Assembly: GCF_001039355.2 (NCBI RefSeq)
Contig: NW_019774103.1
Span: forward strand, 1 to 64,000
DNA length: 64,000 bases
From: Lingula anatina
Taxonomy: Eukaryota > Brachiopoda > Lingulata > Lingulida > Lingulidae
Direction: 5' to 3'
Shown here: piece by piece, positions 42,568 to 55,201 of the stretch
Position numbering within the stretch: position 1 is the stretch's first letter
Layout: every line of letters starts with the position of its first letter
The notes under the pieces: generated by a model
What the model was told of the DNA's origin: nothing
What the model saw: the letters and a program-made list of their open reading frames with translations, nothing else
The model's database searches: none
Translations under genes and position numbers: made by a program

Positions 42568-45500
42568 CTATAAAACAGATTCCTTTGCAATAACTACTTC
42601 TCCCGTACCAATAGTATCCTCCTGGATGTTATCTGGCTGTTGCAGCGACCAACGTTTAATGCTTCCATTTGGTTTCTTGTTGTGCTGAGCCCCGTCACTG
42701 TGGTGCCTTTTCCTTTGCGCGTCACTCTCACCACTGGTCTTGGGAACAGTTGCTGTAGAAGTGCCATCAGTTTCTACTTTACTGATGGTTAACTGAGGGC
42801 CTTGACCACCAGGTTTGTTGATATTGTCTTCTTCTGTGAAAAAAAATGTTTAGAAATTAACTGGGCAAGTTTTAACCGATGAAACTAGAGATAAAATTAC
42901 TTAAACTTACAAAAATATGCCTGTAAGGTGCGTCTCTAACCTCTCATCCCATGCACTGTTAAATGTCTGCCTGACATACACTGTACTCGATCTATACACA
43001 TGCCCCCTGAACTAAAAATCAAAACTGTTAATATATCAATTAACACTAGGTCTGAAATCGGTCTCATAAATGTATACCATGTGTTAGACTCTCTTTATTT
43101 TGAGGTAACCCAGGGATTACAGAAGGAACAGCAAGGAAGCCATTCTTGGTTGTAAACTGCTTCTTGGCTTTTTCTAGGTCTTCCTCTTGTGGGGATCCTT
43201 TCCATGGCTTCCCATGATGCATCTGCCAAATTCCGTCTGAGTGGATGTAATACTTCAGGTAGTCCTCGTTAGCTGTAATTGAAAATATGCTAGAATGCTT
43301 GTTTTATTTTTAGAAAGCAAAATATACATGCACTTACAGTAGGTATCTGACAAATACTAGAAATGATCCATTAAAATTTAAAAACTGTTCTTGTGCACCA
43401 TGCAAATGTTGGAGTATCTGTATCTGAGAAACCATGATTATGCATTATAATAGATGTTTTTTGAAAAATAAATTATTTTTCAAAATCTGCAAAGCATATT
43501 GCATGAACGTACCTGCCCACTCCTCTTCATCATCATAACTCTCAGTTGCCATGGCTGCAAACTCTTCCAACTCAAACACAGCAGGAAATTGCTGGAGGAG
43601 TTAAAGAAATAATGTAAATGTGATAACAAACTACAATTTTTCATTGAAAATGAAAATTGAAGGCACTGTAGGGGCTCTGAGAAAGGGATGGGAAGTGTTC
43701 CTCAGATTAGCTATCAAATAAAACATGCAAAGGAAAGCAGAAATTGCATGAGATACTGGGACACCCCTGGTCCATTGCTCTGCTATTAAATGAGAGACAC
43801 CCTCTCATCCAAGCACAATTGTACCAGAATAATTCAGTATTTTATGCACACGTTGATGTGAGCATCATAATTTGAGACATCTGTATACTCAAAAGATATG
43901 CTTGTCCTGTTAAGAAAACTCAAATTACTAAGGCTAAGAATTGCTCTCATTAAGGTATATGTACATCTGCATTAAACATGTTACACCATGAAACACAAAT
44001 ATGTTATTTTTCAACTGCAAGATCACTTCAAGCAGCCAAAAGAACCAGAGTGCCATTTCTAATGTTAAATATCTGATGTAAGCTCATTTTTGTAATATTA
44101 CCTGCTTATGTTTAGGGATAAGGAACATGATGGCTGCTCCAATTATTGGAGGAATTCCAGCATACCAAAATGAACTGTTGTATGATCCAAAATGGTCTTT
44201 CAACATCCCTAAGAAAAAAAAAGTGTTATTTTTAGTCACAAATAAATATCAAAACAACTGTTCAGAAGTTACACAAGCCAAATCCCCAATGCAATTTTGT
44301 GCATGTGTGCATGCTGCTGCATGAAACATGTTTTATTGGCTTTCTCAGTGATTAATATCCACATCTCTATATTTTATAACAATTTCAAAAAATTACCTTC
44401 CTTATACAGTACCTTTGATCACTAATTCTAGATCTTTAAAGTGAACACATTTACATTAAATCATGTCAATCACACATTCCAAACACTCCATTTCACATTG
44501 CTCTCACCTCCTATTGGTGGTCCAATCATCATGGGGACGGACATTAGCCCTAGCAGAAAGCCTACAGCTTGTGATGCTCCCTTTGAACCTACTAAGTCAA
44601 AGGCAATGGGTCCAAGAAGACAAACAAAACATCCATCACACAGCCCCATTATCAGGACAATTACCACAAAGACTGCAAAATGTGTAGCAAAAGGAATGCA
44701 CAGGGTACAGATGCCTAGGACAACGAATGCTGCTTGCTGGAGACGGATGCGATTTACCCACTTCACGTCTGCTAGTTTGCCCGAAACCAAGCGGCTTACA
44801 CCAGAAGTGCCACCCAAGCACATGATGAGAATTTCAGAGTTGGCACTTTCTCCAAGGACATCTTTCACATGTTTTACCTAAAATATATAAATGAGAGGTT
44901 TCAGTTTTTTTAATGTCCCTGCATCTACTTTGTAAAAGAAAGACCTAGAGCTTATAACTGACAGCCGCAAGTTCCAAAGATTAAAGAAGTTGATTCAAAT
45001 CATCATAACACTAAGCTCATCTTTTTATCAGTATCCCCCCCCCCCTTTTTTATTAATCATGTTGAACATGGATAAGTACTCCTAAATTAATGTTAAAATA
45101 AATCATTAGTGCATAAGTCATCTCAGGTCTGTTAATAAAAGTCTAAAAGCAGGAATGCATTAGCACTGGAAATTTGGCAAGTGCTGAATCTGCACTGCAC
45201 TTATTTAAAAGTTCTTTTGGGCTACTGCAACTAATGTTTATAAAAAGTATCCAGTAATAGGCCTGGCTTCCCATCAAGGTAATCAAATTTGATGTAACAT
45301 GTCTATTAGTATGAACACTTGTTAACCACGGTCAACAAATCATTATGTGTGAACATGTTTGTGCAACTGTTTTGGAGCAGTGGACTGTTTTCACATCACT
45401 TTATACATTACAAGCACCTGTACATCCATTTAGCCTCCTACTTAAGTAGCCACTTGGTTACTGTACTGCTGTGTATCCTTGACTTAAAAATGTAAAGTGT

Positions 45501-46432
45501 ATGCATCTGTGACAAATTGATGTATTTTTGGATTTGGCTACCATCTCCCAGAGAATCTTTTTTGTTAACCTACTTTTTTTGGATAAAAAAAACTCATTTC
45601 AAAGACTTTTAATCAATTGTCTTTTTTTTTTCTTTTCATAAAAATGGAAACCTAGTGTCCTACATTCAAAGCAAATAAGCAACTTACCAAATAGGCAAAT
45701 GGAATAAAATATCCGAATAGGCAGACAGGAACTGCAATCACCCAGATAACATAGCCCTTCTGTCGCCAAATCTTTACATTGAGAAATCTGCGTGTCCAGC
45801 GCATACAGTCGCTCATATTTTCAGTAATGGTTGCTGTTGACAGGAATTGTTCCACTCCACTGTGTTGGGACTTTGAGGGGTGAACGATGAGGGGTTTCCA
45901 GCTGATGGCACAAAGAAATAATAAGGCAACCAAGGCAACCAAAATGTGGACAGTGTGTTTGAAGCCGATTGTGTGTAAGGCATGTTTGAGCACATATGGC
46001 AAAACTATGGTAAATATAGCACTTCCTAAGGTCACTATTCCGTTGACCAGACCTAAACGTTTTTTGAAGTAATGTCCTAATATTACCAGGGACGGAGTAT
46101 AGACCAAAGAACAGCCTGTACCCAATAGTATACCATATGTCAGATACATCAGTTCTAGTTGTTCTATAAATGAACTGGCCAGGATGCCTGCAGTCGCAAT
46201 AAGGGCACCCGCACATGCTGTGACACGTATTCCCAGACGATCTGTCAAAATGCTTGCAATCATTGACATAAAGAAAGTCATTCCAACACAAAGAGATCCA
46301 ATCCAAGCTAAAAAAAAAGAGAAATGTTGATTATATATCAGTTTTACAAATAACCTTGGGAAATTTTGACGGAAAATGTGTATTTGTGATTCAAACATCT
46401 TTGTGTTCTTCACTGATAACACACAACTCTCC

Positions 46433-46496
<64 letters not shown>

Positions 46497-47380
46497 ATGT
46501 CTAAAAAAAATTCTATTTAAAAAAAATTACTGACCTGTCTTTCTTACCTTCATTTTTTAGTATGAAAAGTATGCCTGACAATCGGTTATTTTGAGGTTCA
46601 TCAAAATTCACAGAATTTATGGCATGAGTTTTTTTATTTTCAAACATTGTTATCATAAGAGATGCAAAAGCACAAGTGCATAAAGGACATTCCTTTAGTG
46701 TTTACAACTGAAAAAGTAACTGATGGCTGACATAAAAATCCTGCAGCTTGATATATATACTAATAGAGGTGGAAATCTGAGCTTGCTTCGAAAAAGAGGA
46801 AGAAGTGCAAGTTCTATTTTTAAAAGTGTTTGGAACTGGTTCATGCACCCTTCAGTAGCTCTAAAGGTCAAACTGCAGCTTGTGTAGAGTTGTTTACTCT
46901 GCTAAGATGTTAAAATATCAATGACAAAATATGAGCTTTACAACAAGTAAAAGAACTCCAAAACTGCTCATAAGTACATTTTGCTTCAAATACAACTTAC
47001 AATTATGGATGTTAACAACACATTAAACCCTTAACTAATAAGTATTTTTCAAACTCCAGTTTGCTCTGAGTCGAGTGCTAAGTCAGCCACTCAGTACATG
47101 CAGCTTGAAAATATCAAAAGTTATCTAGCAGAAAAACAGTTTCTTCCAAATACAAAAGGCAACATTTTTGATAGGTTAAGCTGAGATTCTTTTGTGGTCA
47201 TGGCTTTCTCTTATTTGGAGAACACAGCTGCTTAAAAATTTAATCCAGACAACTGTTGTCCACATCAGTGTTTTAACTGATGTATCCTGTTTTGAGTTTA
47301 AGATTTGAATATCATATCTTTAAGAAATAATTCCATGATGGTCAAAACTACCATTCTACTTATTGTATGTCTTCTGAGAA

Positions 47381-47418
<38 letters not shown>

Positions 47419-48107
47419 GCAAGTATGCACGCACACATACATACACAGATACACGCACACATACACATGCAATCCATTGTTGACTATCCTCTACCAGGGC
47501 CACAGTGAGATTTTTTTCACCAGATATTCACATTTTCTCTGGCTGATTTTGTTCACATTTCTGTTCCGTGTCCAGTGAGAATTGTTCCACCAGAACGTCA
47601 GAAATGAGACCAACACCAAGTTAGCCTCTTGTAAAGTGCAATTATTGACCAGTGCTGGCCACAATGTAGTCAGTGTGAATACCAGTAAATAATGCTATCA
47701 TTAGTTAAACAAAGTTTGCTCAACAACGGACCCCTTAATTTGCAGAGATAGGGAAAATATATGTGTATATTATAGATTTCATTTCATTTCATCTGAAAAT
47801 TATAGACAATTATTCAAAAGATCTACAAATGTTGAAACTTACATGTTCTAAAAGTTGCATGTGGGTCATCCTTTGCGTATGCCTCTAGCATCTTAGGAAA
47901 AAGAATACCAAAATTGTTGAGAATTCCAAATATTGTCCCATTTGTCCAACAAGAGGCCAAGCATACCACCCAGCCCCAGCCCCCATCAGGGGGAATAAAC
48001 TCCAAGTGGCAGGATCCTTTTGCAGGCTGTTCTTTATCTTCGGATTTCAGAGGTTCCTGCTCTGGCTCCACAATCTTGGGTGCATCTCCTTTCCCTTTAG
48101 TAACCAT
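42568..48107 (-). CDS. SLC16A10/SLC16A2-like: SLC16 transporter, MCT8/MCT10-like (complete)
   Basis: MCT8 and MCT10 are 12-TM plasma-membrane facilitators for thyroid hormones and aromatic amino acids. Seven exons join in phase (minus strand): 47843-48107, 45688-46307, 44508-44877, 44102-44208, 43513-43591, 43078-43272 and 42568-42833, giving 633 residues. The family signature PPDGGWGWVV opens TM1, and SLVILGHYFKKRLGLVNGI, RLVSGKLAD and LCDGCF follow. The Arg in the TM8 motif and the Asp in LCDG correspond to residues important for substrate handling in human MCT8, which supports that subgroup over lactate carriers. A 179-residue hydrophilic tail (residues 455-633), acidic then basic, is longer than in the human proteins. 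The ATG giving MVTKGKGDAPK is the first in frame; an acceptor near 48197 suggests a 5' UTR exon upstream. Confidence 0.88.
46428..46496 (+). repeat. (CT)n(CA)n microsatellite
   Basis: CT repeats passing into about 24 CA units, inside SLC16 intron 1. Confidence 0.95.
47383..47415 (+). repeat. (CA)n microsatellite
   Basis: A pure CA run followed by degenerate CACA/ATAC sequence to about 47470, in SLC16 intron 1. Confidence 0.92.
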
Positions 48108-49909
48108 TTCCGTTACCGTTTTTAAGCTCCGTGAAAAGATAACAAGTTGCAACTAGCCCTCCAATTAGTGTGTCTCCATTTGTATAGCCTCACAACCTAG
48201 ATGAAAACATAATTATATTTTACAACACAACAGCTCCTTTGTGATTTATAATGCAGTACAGTGTTAACCAGGATTTAGAACATGTGATACGTAACTATGT
48301 TTACGGTACATTTTTAGAAACTCAAACAACTGAGGCCAACCAATTACGTGCACAATTATTAGAAACGCAATAACCTGCGAATTGTTGGACAGCATTTACA
48401 GGCAGCAACTCTAAACATTTAAGGTCAGAAAATTTACCAAAAAACATTTTCTAAATAATCAATAAATGAAAACAGTTTTTAAAAACATTTATGGAATTCT
48501 TTTTCAGTTTTTTTTCCATAAAAATGTATGCAATATTCAAAGCAACAATGTACTGATCCTACGGCTAAAATTTCTCTTATCCCAAATCTAAAACGAATTT
48601 GATGAATTTCTTTGATCATGTATTAAATATAACTCTCTGCTTAAAAGCAAAGTATTATATTTAAAATGCTCAAATCACCTTCTTATGTTACTGACACACT
48701 GTAGACAGTATGTAGACCTTCACCTTTTTACATTACTGATACACTAGTGTAGACAGTATGAAGACCTAACTTTTCATTGTAATGAGCATCTCTTTCAATA
48801 CCTTTTGGCCAACTTGGAAAATCGCCAACTCACTAGAAAAATGCAGGCTGTGAACTAAAGCACTGCCATATCCTAAATTAATCATTGAACTTGGTGAAGT
48901 CTACCGCAGAAGGTCAAATCAACTTCTGTTGCTAATGAACTGACACTGTCAATTACATTTATGACAACATTGACAAGGTATCTATACTAAACAAAGAAAA
49001 ATAAAGGATTTGAAAAAATTGTTAAAGCCGTAAAAGGTGAATGTAACTTCACTGGTGGGGAAAAAAACTAAAATTCGAATACAGATAAATTCTTTACAAT
49101 CTGAAATAGAAATCTTTGACCGCTAGACAACTTCATCGTTATCTTTACACCTGTTGACTCAACTGCACCAAGTGCAAACCCACAGTGTGTATTAGGAAAT
49201 AACACTTGCCTGTGGTTCAATGATTGGGCTTGGAAAGAGAAAAAATATGACGAGAAACAGTTGAACATTTTTGTAATATTTTGCAAACAAGGAAAATATC
49301 AACGTCAAAAAAATTGTGTTAGAAAAAGGTCTATTATATCATAATGACATTGGTTTCTCACTTCTATTGCAAAAAAAAATATATCCTCAAAAATGTTTTA
49401 ATATCCAATCATAAAAGAATATAAATTGCACTTGAAAAGAAAATGCAATCTAGTTCCAATTTTATTGCACTTTGAAACTAGAGCACATAGCGATAACTAT
49501 TAACTTGACCAATATTATATCTTCATATCTGGAACTCCAATGGGTCAAGAAGATATAAGGTGCTATATATAGATAAGATGTCAAAGACAAGAGGTTTAAT
49601 GCTAACAAGGTCAATGTTAACTACAAAAACCAAGCAGAGCTATTGCCATTCTTTATTGCTAACATGTGGTTCCGTGTGTGAGTGTATGCACGTACATACA
49701 TGCATTAATTGTTTCTGAAAAAAAAAAATTCATTGAAAATTTTATACATGTCTAATTCCTTTCACTTGGAATGTGCTATAGATGGCAAATTTAACAACTA
49801 TTTAGTTTTAGTAAAAGACATCTTTTTCTGCTTACATGTGTCTGCCATGTTCTCTTCAATTTTCTTAAAGATACATTGAAAGTTAAATTTTTGCAAAAAA
49901 AAAAAGAAA

Positions 49910-49910
49910 N
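49910..49910. other. Single-N contig junction
   Basis: A single undefined base after a poly-A tract. Composition changes sharply from A-rich to a GC-balanced, exon-like stretch. Confidence 0.8.
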
Positions 49911-49926
49911 CGTAGGCTAAAACCCA

Positions 49927-49971
49927 ATGACCCCAGAACCAGCAGCAGAGACAAACAGACCTTCAGTTCAG
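49927..49971 (+). CDS. Candidate first coding exon of an unknown gene
   Basis: ATG opens a 15-codon stretch, MTPEPAAETNRPSVQ, that ends exactly at a strong donor CAG/GTAAGT. The base composition is unlike the flanks. No partner exon on the plus strand could be identified, and the contig join 17 bp upstream limits trust. Confidence 0.25.
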
Positions 49972-50032
49972 GTAAGTGTGTAACAGTGTGTTGTCTCAGG
50001 TAACTGTGTACCTTTATGTTGTCACAGGTAAA
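49969..50032 (+). repeat. 28-bp tandem repeat of donor-like sequence
   Basis: CAGGTAA recurs at 49969, 49997 and 50025, each exactly 28 bp apart, with similar GTGT and TGTTGTC sequence between. Each unit recreates a CAG/GTAA splice-donor match. Confidence 0.7.
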
Positions 50033-50912
50033 TGTATTATTTGACATAATACAGAGAACAAGTGCAAATACTTAATATTTTAAGTGTTTGTCCTTCTCTG
50101 AATTTCACTTCCTAATTAATTATACTCCCTCAGTATATTTGAGTCTCAAACCAACAATTTGTGTAAGGCCTAGCTGCTGAGGTTGAAAAGGGTTTAGTTA
50201 CACACATATATGTACGATGATGCAATGTAATGAAACGTAGGGAAGTGGTAGTCTAAAAGTAGGTAAATACAGTAATAAATACACCACCCCCCCAAAAAAA
50301 AGATGAATAAACACAATTACAAAGTATATATGTGTAAATAACTCATAAACTTGATTTAACATACAATTATCTGAGTTGCACAAACAGAAAATCTTTATGT
50401 AAATACTCGCTGTTAACCCAAACACTGCTTTCCAGTTAACGCTGAAGTGACAGACACCACAGTAAACTAAAATAATAAGGTGGTTTATAAACCAATTAAG
50501 TGTAATATCTCAAACTTACAAATTCTTTTATGCATGATAATGAAATTATATAACTAATGGAATCTTTCTGCCGACTGTCGCTGGCATCTGTGATGGATCT
50601 ACATAACTTGCAACATATATTGGAAATTATCATGAAGAGTATTCCTATAAAAAAAACATTGACCAATTCCAAGCTAAGCTTGCTTCATACACACCACACA
50701 ATAACAGAACATTGTTAACTAAGAAGTGTTATCAGTCGATCCTAACACAATCTGGTGCTAAACATAAGAAACTATTGATCGATATAAAATATAATACCAT
50801 GAATGTATATATATTTGCTGCTGTGTCAGCAACAGGTGTTGATATTTATCACTTCCCTGGTGGATATGGAATGCACAATCATTAAAAAAATCCTAAGCAT
50901 TTCAGGTTATAG

Positions 50913-53900
50913 TCAACATATACTGCAAGCTCTTTGTGCCAAGTATTCTGTGTACACATTTTCTGCCTGGTGATAGATATCTTGGTTGTCATTTTCATGA
51001 ACTTGTACTGGGGGCGGTGGGTCAACAGGATGCAGATCTTGGTATAATGTAAGATCTACCCCTTCTTGTGGGTGCTGACCTGCCTGGTGATGGATATTCA
51101 TGTCGTTATCCTCAACTTGTACTGGAAGTTGTGGATCAACAGGATGCAAATCTTGGTATAAGGTAAGATCTACCCCTTCTTGTGGGTGCTGACCTGCCTG
51201 GTGATGGATATCCTGGTTGTCATTATCATGAACTTGTTCTGGGAATAATGGGTCAACAGGATGAACATCTTGGTACAAGGTGATGTCAATTGCTGGTGCA
51301 TGTTCTAGTTGTTCATTAGAAAGAGAAATATTCTGATAGTCATCATTTAAAATTTGTATTGGATTACCAATATGTGTTGCATTTGGTACAACACTTAAGG
51401 CCCCAGTGAAAAAAACTAAAATGATAATAAAGATATTCATCGGAATATTACTGCAGCCTTTGTTTTGCGGCTTGGTGTAACCTGGCCGTTGTGAGCCTAG
51501 AGATTGACTTTTATCACTTGAAATATGACCTGGTGACAGGAGCCTCTTTGATGTACTACCTATAAGATTGGTAGCAGAAAACTCATCTTCTGGATATGAC
51601 ATACCCTCTTCTGACAGAACTGTTGAAGAAGTGGCATCTTCCTGTGTTGGTATTGTAGTAGAAGGTACACTTTCATCTTTTTGCCATGGGTTGGGCCCTT
51701 CTGGCAAAACTGTTGAAGACTTGGTATTTTCCAATGTTGGCTTTGTTGCTGGAAGCAAACGTTCATCTTTTGAACATGACCCATCCCCTTCTGGCAAAAT
51801 TATTAAAGAATTGATGCTTTTCTGTATTGGCTTTTTAAAAGAAGACATTCTTTCATCTTTTGAATCTGACATATCTCCTTTTGTTAGATCTGTTAACAAG
51901 CTGGCATATTCCTGTGTTGGCTTTCTGCTTGATGGCACACTTTCATCTTTTGAACATGACATACCCCCTTCTAGCAGAACTTTGGAAGAAGTGGCAACCT
52001 CCTGGGTTTGCTTTTTCGTAGAAGGCACACTTTCATCTTTTACATCCTGCATACCCCCTTCTAGCAGAATTGTTGAAGAACCGGTGCTTTTCTGTGTTGG
52101 CTTTTTAGAAGAAAGCACACTTTCAACTTTTAGACATGATATACCACTTTCTCTCACTGCTGTTGAAGAAGTGGCATATTTCTGTGTTGGCTTTGCAGTT
52201 GAAGGCATACTTTCATCTTTTGGACACAATCTCCCCCCTTCTGGTAAAAATGGCAAAGAACTGGCATCATCCTCTGTTAGCTTTGTAGTACCCCCTTCTT
52301 TCACATTTTTTAGCAATCTGTTGCTTCCCTGTGTTGGTTTTGTAGTAGAAAGCATACTTTCAACTTTTGTACATGAGATACCCCCTTCTGGCAGAACTTC
52401 TGACGAAAAGGCATATTCCTGTGTTGGCTTTATAGTAGGAGACACATTTTCATCTTTTACGCATGGCTTACCCCCTTCTAGCAGACCTGTTGAAGAACTG
52501 GTGCTTTTCTGTGTTGGCTTTGTAGTACATGTAGAAAGCATACTTTCATCTTTTGAACACGATCTCCCCCCTTCTGGTAAAAATGGCAAAGAACTGGCAT
52601 CACCCTCTGTTAGCTTTGTAGTACCCCCTTCATTCAGATTATTTGGCAAACTGGTGCTTTCCTGTGTTGGCTTTGTAGTTGAAGGCATACTTTCATCTTT
52701 GGGACAAGACATACCTCCTTCTGGTAGAGCTTTTGAAGAAGTGGCAACTTCCTGAGTTGGCTTTGTTTTAAAAGGCATACTTTCATCTCTTGAACATGAC
52801 CCTCTCCCTTCTGGCAGAAATGGCAAAGAACAGGCATCATCGTCTGCTAATTTTGTAGTACCTCCTTCTTTTAATTGTTTAATTGTTAATTGACCCACAC
52901 CTATCTGGCAGATCTCTTGAAAAGCTGGTCCCTTACTTTGTTGGCTTTGTAGTAGACATTCTTTCATCTTTTGGACTTGACGTACACCTTGCAGAACTGT
53001 GGAGGATACAACACTTCTATCAGCTATCTTTTGTGTTATATTCATGGATCCTGTACTAGATTGATAAAATACCCCATCTATAGCTTGCTGTGGAAGTGAG
53101 GGAAGTTTATTTTGTCCATAGCTTTCAACTTTCATTTCTCTTATTTCTGGTGCAACTTCCTTATTCTTTGGAATGGATATATCAGTTTTCAGCGCAACCA
53201 CATCTTCTGTTACTTGAGTAGAAACTTTCATGGCAGGTGACTCTAACCTTGGATGTGTTATGGTACTTGTTGAATAGTTCGTACCATCAAGTGCATCACT
53301 GTTGGCGGAGGCTGATTGAACAGCCCTAAATTGATGTTCCTTATGCTGAAATAATTAATCACTTGGTTGCATAATATGAACTATTAAGAAATATTTTATT
53401 TTTAAGAGTTTTTATATGCATTTTTATATTTGGATAGTTGTGTAGCCACCTGACATTGACAGGGACAACATGAGCTTGAGAAGTAACTTGTGCCTTTGTT
53501 GAGGCAGAATTCATTTGTAAAGTTTATATTGTAAAGCACTTATATTGTCATTTTAAGTAATTTAATAACTACTTTATCCAACCTACTTGATTAGGAGAAG
53601 TGTCCTTGTCATAATATTGATTGCTGCTCTCACGTTGGACTGAATATTCACTACTACCTGGTCCGCACACAGTCTTATAGCAATTGTCAGTTGGAGTGGG
53701 ACACAAGAATGAAGTTCCAAATTTAGGTTGCTATAATAACAAACCAAGATGAAATGGTTATAATGCTGTTTTGCCATTTTTTACGTAGATTGTAAAAAGG
53801 ACATGTGGTGTTAAGTTTTCACTTAGATCTGAAATGCAGTACATGTTTAATATTTATGAGAAACTGGAATTATTGCTTACCAGATGAATAGAGTTTATGT

Positions 53901-54637
53901 AAACAAAAACCTTTGCAGAACACCATTTTATTGCTACTAATAGAATTCCTTCCATTGCTTTGATAGGAAACAATATCTGTTGCTACAACTATTTTTGCTA
54001 TAAATATTTTTGATTTATGAATATATATGATGGACAAATGCATCTTGAAATATGCAACAGGTCAAGCTGTTATTGGTTAATGTACACACCTTTGCTCTTT
54101 CTTTATCAGTGCTATCCCAAAGCTTTTGCTGTATCTTGTTTTCACCTTCACTGGTACTATAGCATAAAAAAGATAATATTGTTTATATATATTGATTAAT
54201 ACTGTTAGTCTGGCATGCCAAATGTTCATTTCTCTTTTGAAAAATATTTTCAAATGGTATAGACAAGATCACTTTACCACCATCCTGATATCTATATTAT
54301 AAAACCATGTCCAAAACAGGGTATTGTTGAAGTTAAGATTGACAAACCATACAAATGTCATGGAATTTGCTAAGTCAAAGAATTTAATATTGGTGATGGT
54401 TTAAAGTAATTCATTCAAGAGTTTAAATATCAGTGAAAGCTTAAATGTATGGTTAGCAAAAACATTTGTCTTGGTTGTTCAGGTAATTTTGAATTTTTTT
54501 TTACTTTCTGATGTGACATTCTAAATGGGTTGAACCAGTGATACTCACTTTACTTCACTGGCACAGGCTTTAATCTGCTGCTCAACTTTTGTCCTCATTT
54601 GTATATTTAAGTCAGAAGGACTTACTCTTGATGTTAC
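50913..54637 (-). CDS. Unrecognised multi-exon gene: tandem-repeat membrane protein (3' part)
   Basis: I do not recognise this gene. Four exons join in phase on the minus strand: 54549-54637 (phase 0 to 2), 54090-54156, 53587-53730 and 50913-53345, about 910 residues, with the 5' end not found. The first two exons give a charged, helix-like stretch (MRTKVEQQIKACASEV). The long last exon holds about 13 degenerate repeats of some 30 residues built on LPEGG-SC-KDES-PSTTKPTQ (about 51580-52870). A hydrophobic segment follows (IFIIILVFFTGALSVV, about 51387-51435), then three 36-37-residue repeats with LTLYQDLHPVDP and IHHQAGQHPQEG, and the C-terminus CSIC. No signal peptide is visible in the known part. 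The Ser/Thr/Pro-rich repeats suggest a glycosylated or disordered stalk (inference). The DIRS-like element lies just 5' of the known exons. Confidence 0.75.
50960..51290 (-). repeat. Three coding repeats of about 110 bp near the C-terminus
   Basis: Units of 36-37 codons, each with LYQD-HPVDP followed by a QV-DND and IHHQAG motif. The second and third are nearly identical; the first is older and has DITLYQDVHPVDP. Confidence 0.85.
51580..52870 (-). repeat. Coding minisatellite of about 90 bp with higher-order insertions
   Basis: About 13 in-frame units of 30 codons. Three of them (near 52840, 52590 and 52240) carry the same extra block of about 19 codons (GGTTKLTEDDASSLPF), giving a larger repeating pattern. 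Units differ at many positions, so the array is not a recent clean expansion. The array also leaves a long open frame on the opposite strand. Confidence 0.85.
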
Positions 54638-55201
54638 CTATTAAAATAAATAAGGGGTAAAGGATTTAATTTAAAGCTCAGATGTTTAGTTTGACCCCAG
54701 GTAGAGCAACAATGGAACAACTGTCTGGGTAGGGTAATGTGCCATGAATTTCGTACAGAAGAAATTAATTAAAATAAAGAAAAGATCATTTTGGTCAAAA
54801 TTCATGAAATAAGAGGTGCCCAGAAATTCTAGATATTGGAATTTCATGAAATTTTGTCATTTTTGACAGGAAGTTGTCTGTCCCTCAATAGGCCTCATGT
54901 TATCTTTTTCCGACGATCTCTGTAGCAGTTACGATATTGTTTAACAGGTGAGTGTCATTAATTGCAACCCAAGGGATTCACAAACTTTCACACAATCACT
55001 GTGAGCGACTCAAGGTAAATATAATTCTATTCAGTTGAGCGAAGTGAATAAGAATGGAATTATTTTCTCCTAGGGGGCGACACTGTATACATTGTGTTAG
55101 TTGTGCTAGTGGTAAGAATTGTGGGTAAGTTACGACAGTTGTTCATTCGACCAGTTAGCGCAGATCAGTCTACACGTAAATTTTTGAGAGCGCAATTTTC
55201 A

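Larger units (their letters stand above)
48108..50912. other. Interval upstream of SLC16 and downstream of the repeat-protein gene
   Basis: The SLC16 5' UTR acceptor is near 48197. The remainder is AT-rich with no recognised gene. It is crossed by a single-N contig join at 49910, so its length and continuity are uncertain. Confidence 0.55.

Noticed and set aside
44441-44881. Plus-strand open frame of 146 codons
   Set aside because: It is antisense to the SLC16 exon 44508-44877 and has no family wording.
45821-46306. Alternative frame of 161 codons in the SLC16 exon
   Set aside because: It overlaps the exon that encodes clear MCT transmembrane segments in another frame.
48108-48152. Upstream extension of the SLC16 N-terminus
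   Set aside because: The open frame continues upstream but has no ATG; the first in-frame ATG is at 48107.
51568-52755. Long open frame (about 395 codons) on the plus strand
   Set aside because: It is the antisense of the 90-bp coding repeat; the minus-strand frame has matching splice phases over four exons, while this one has none.
55094-55201. N-terminal extension of the DIRS gag
   Set aside because: The frame is open but lacks an ATG before 55202; this is probably untranslated leader.
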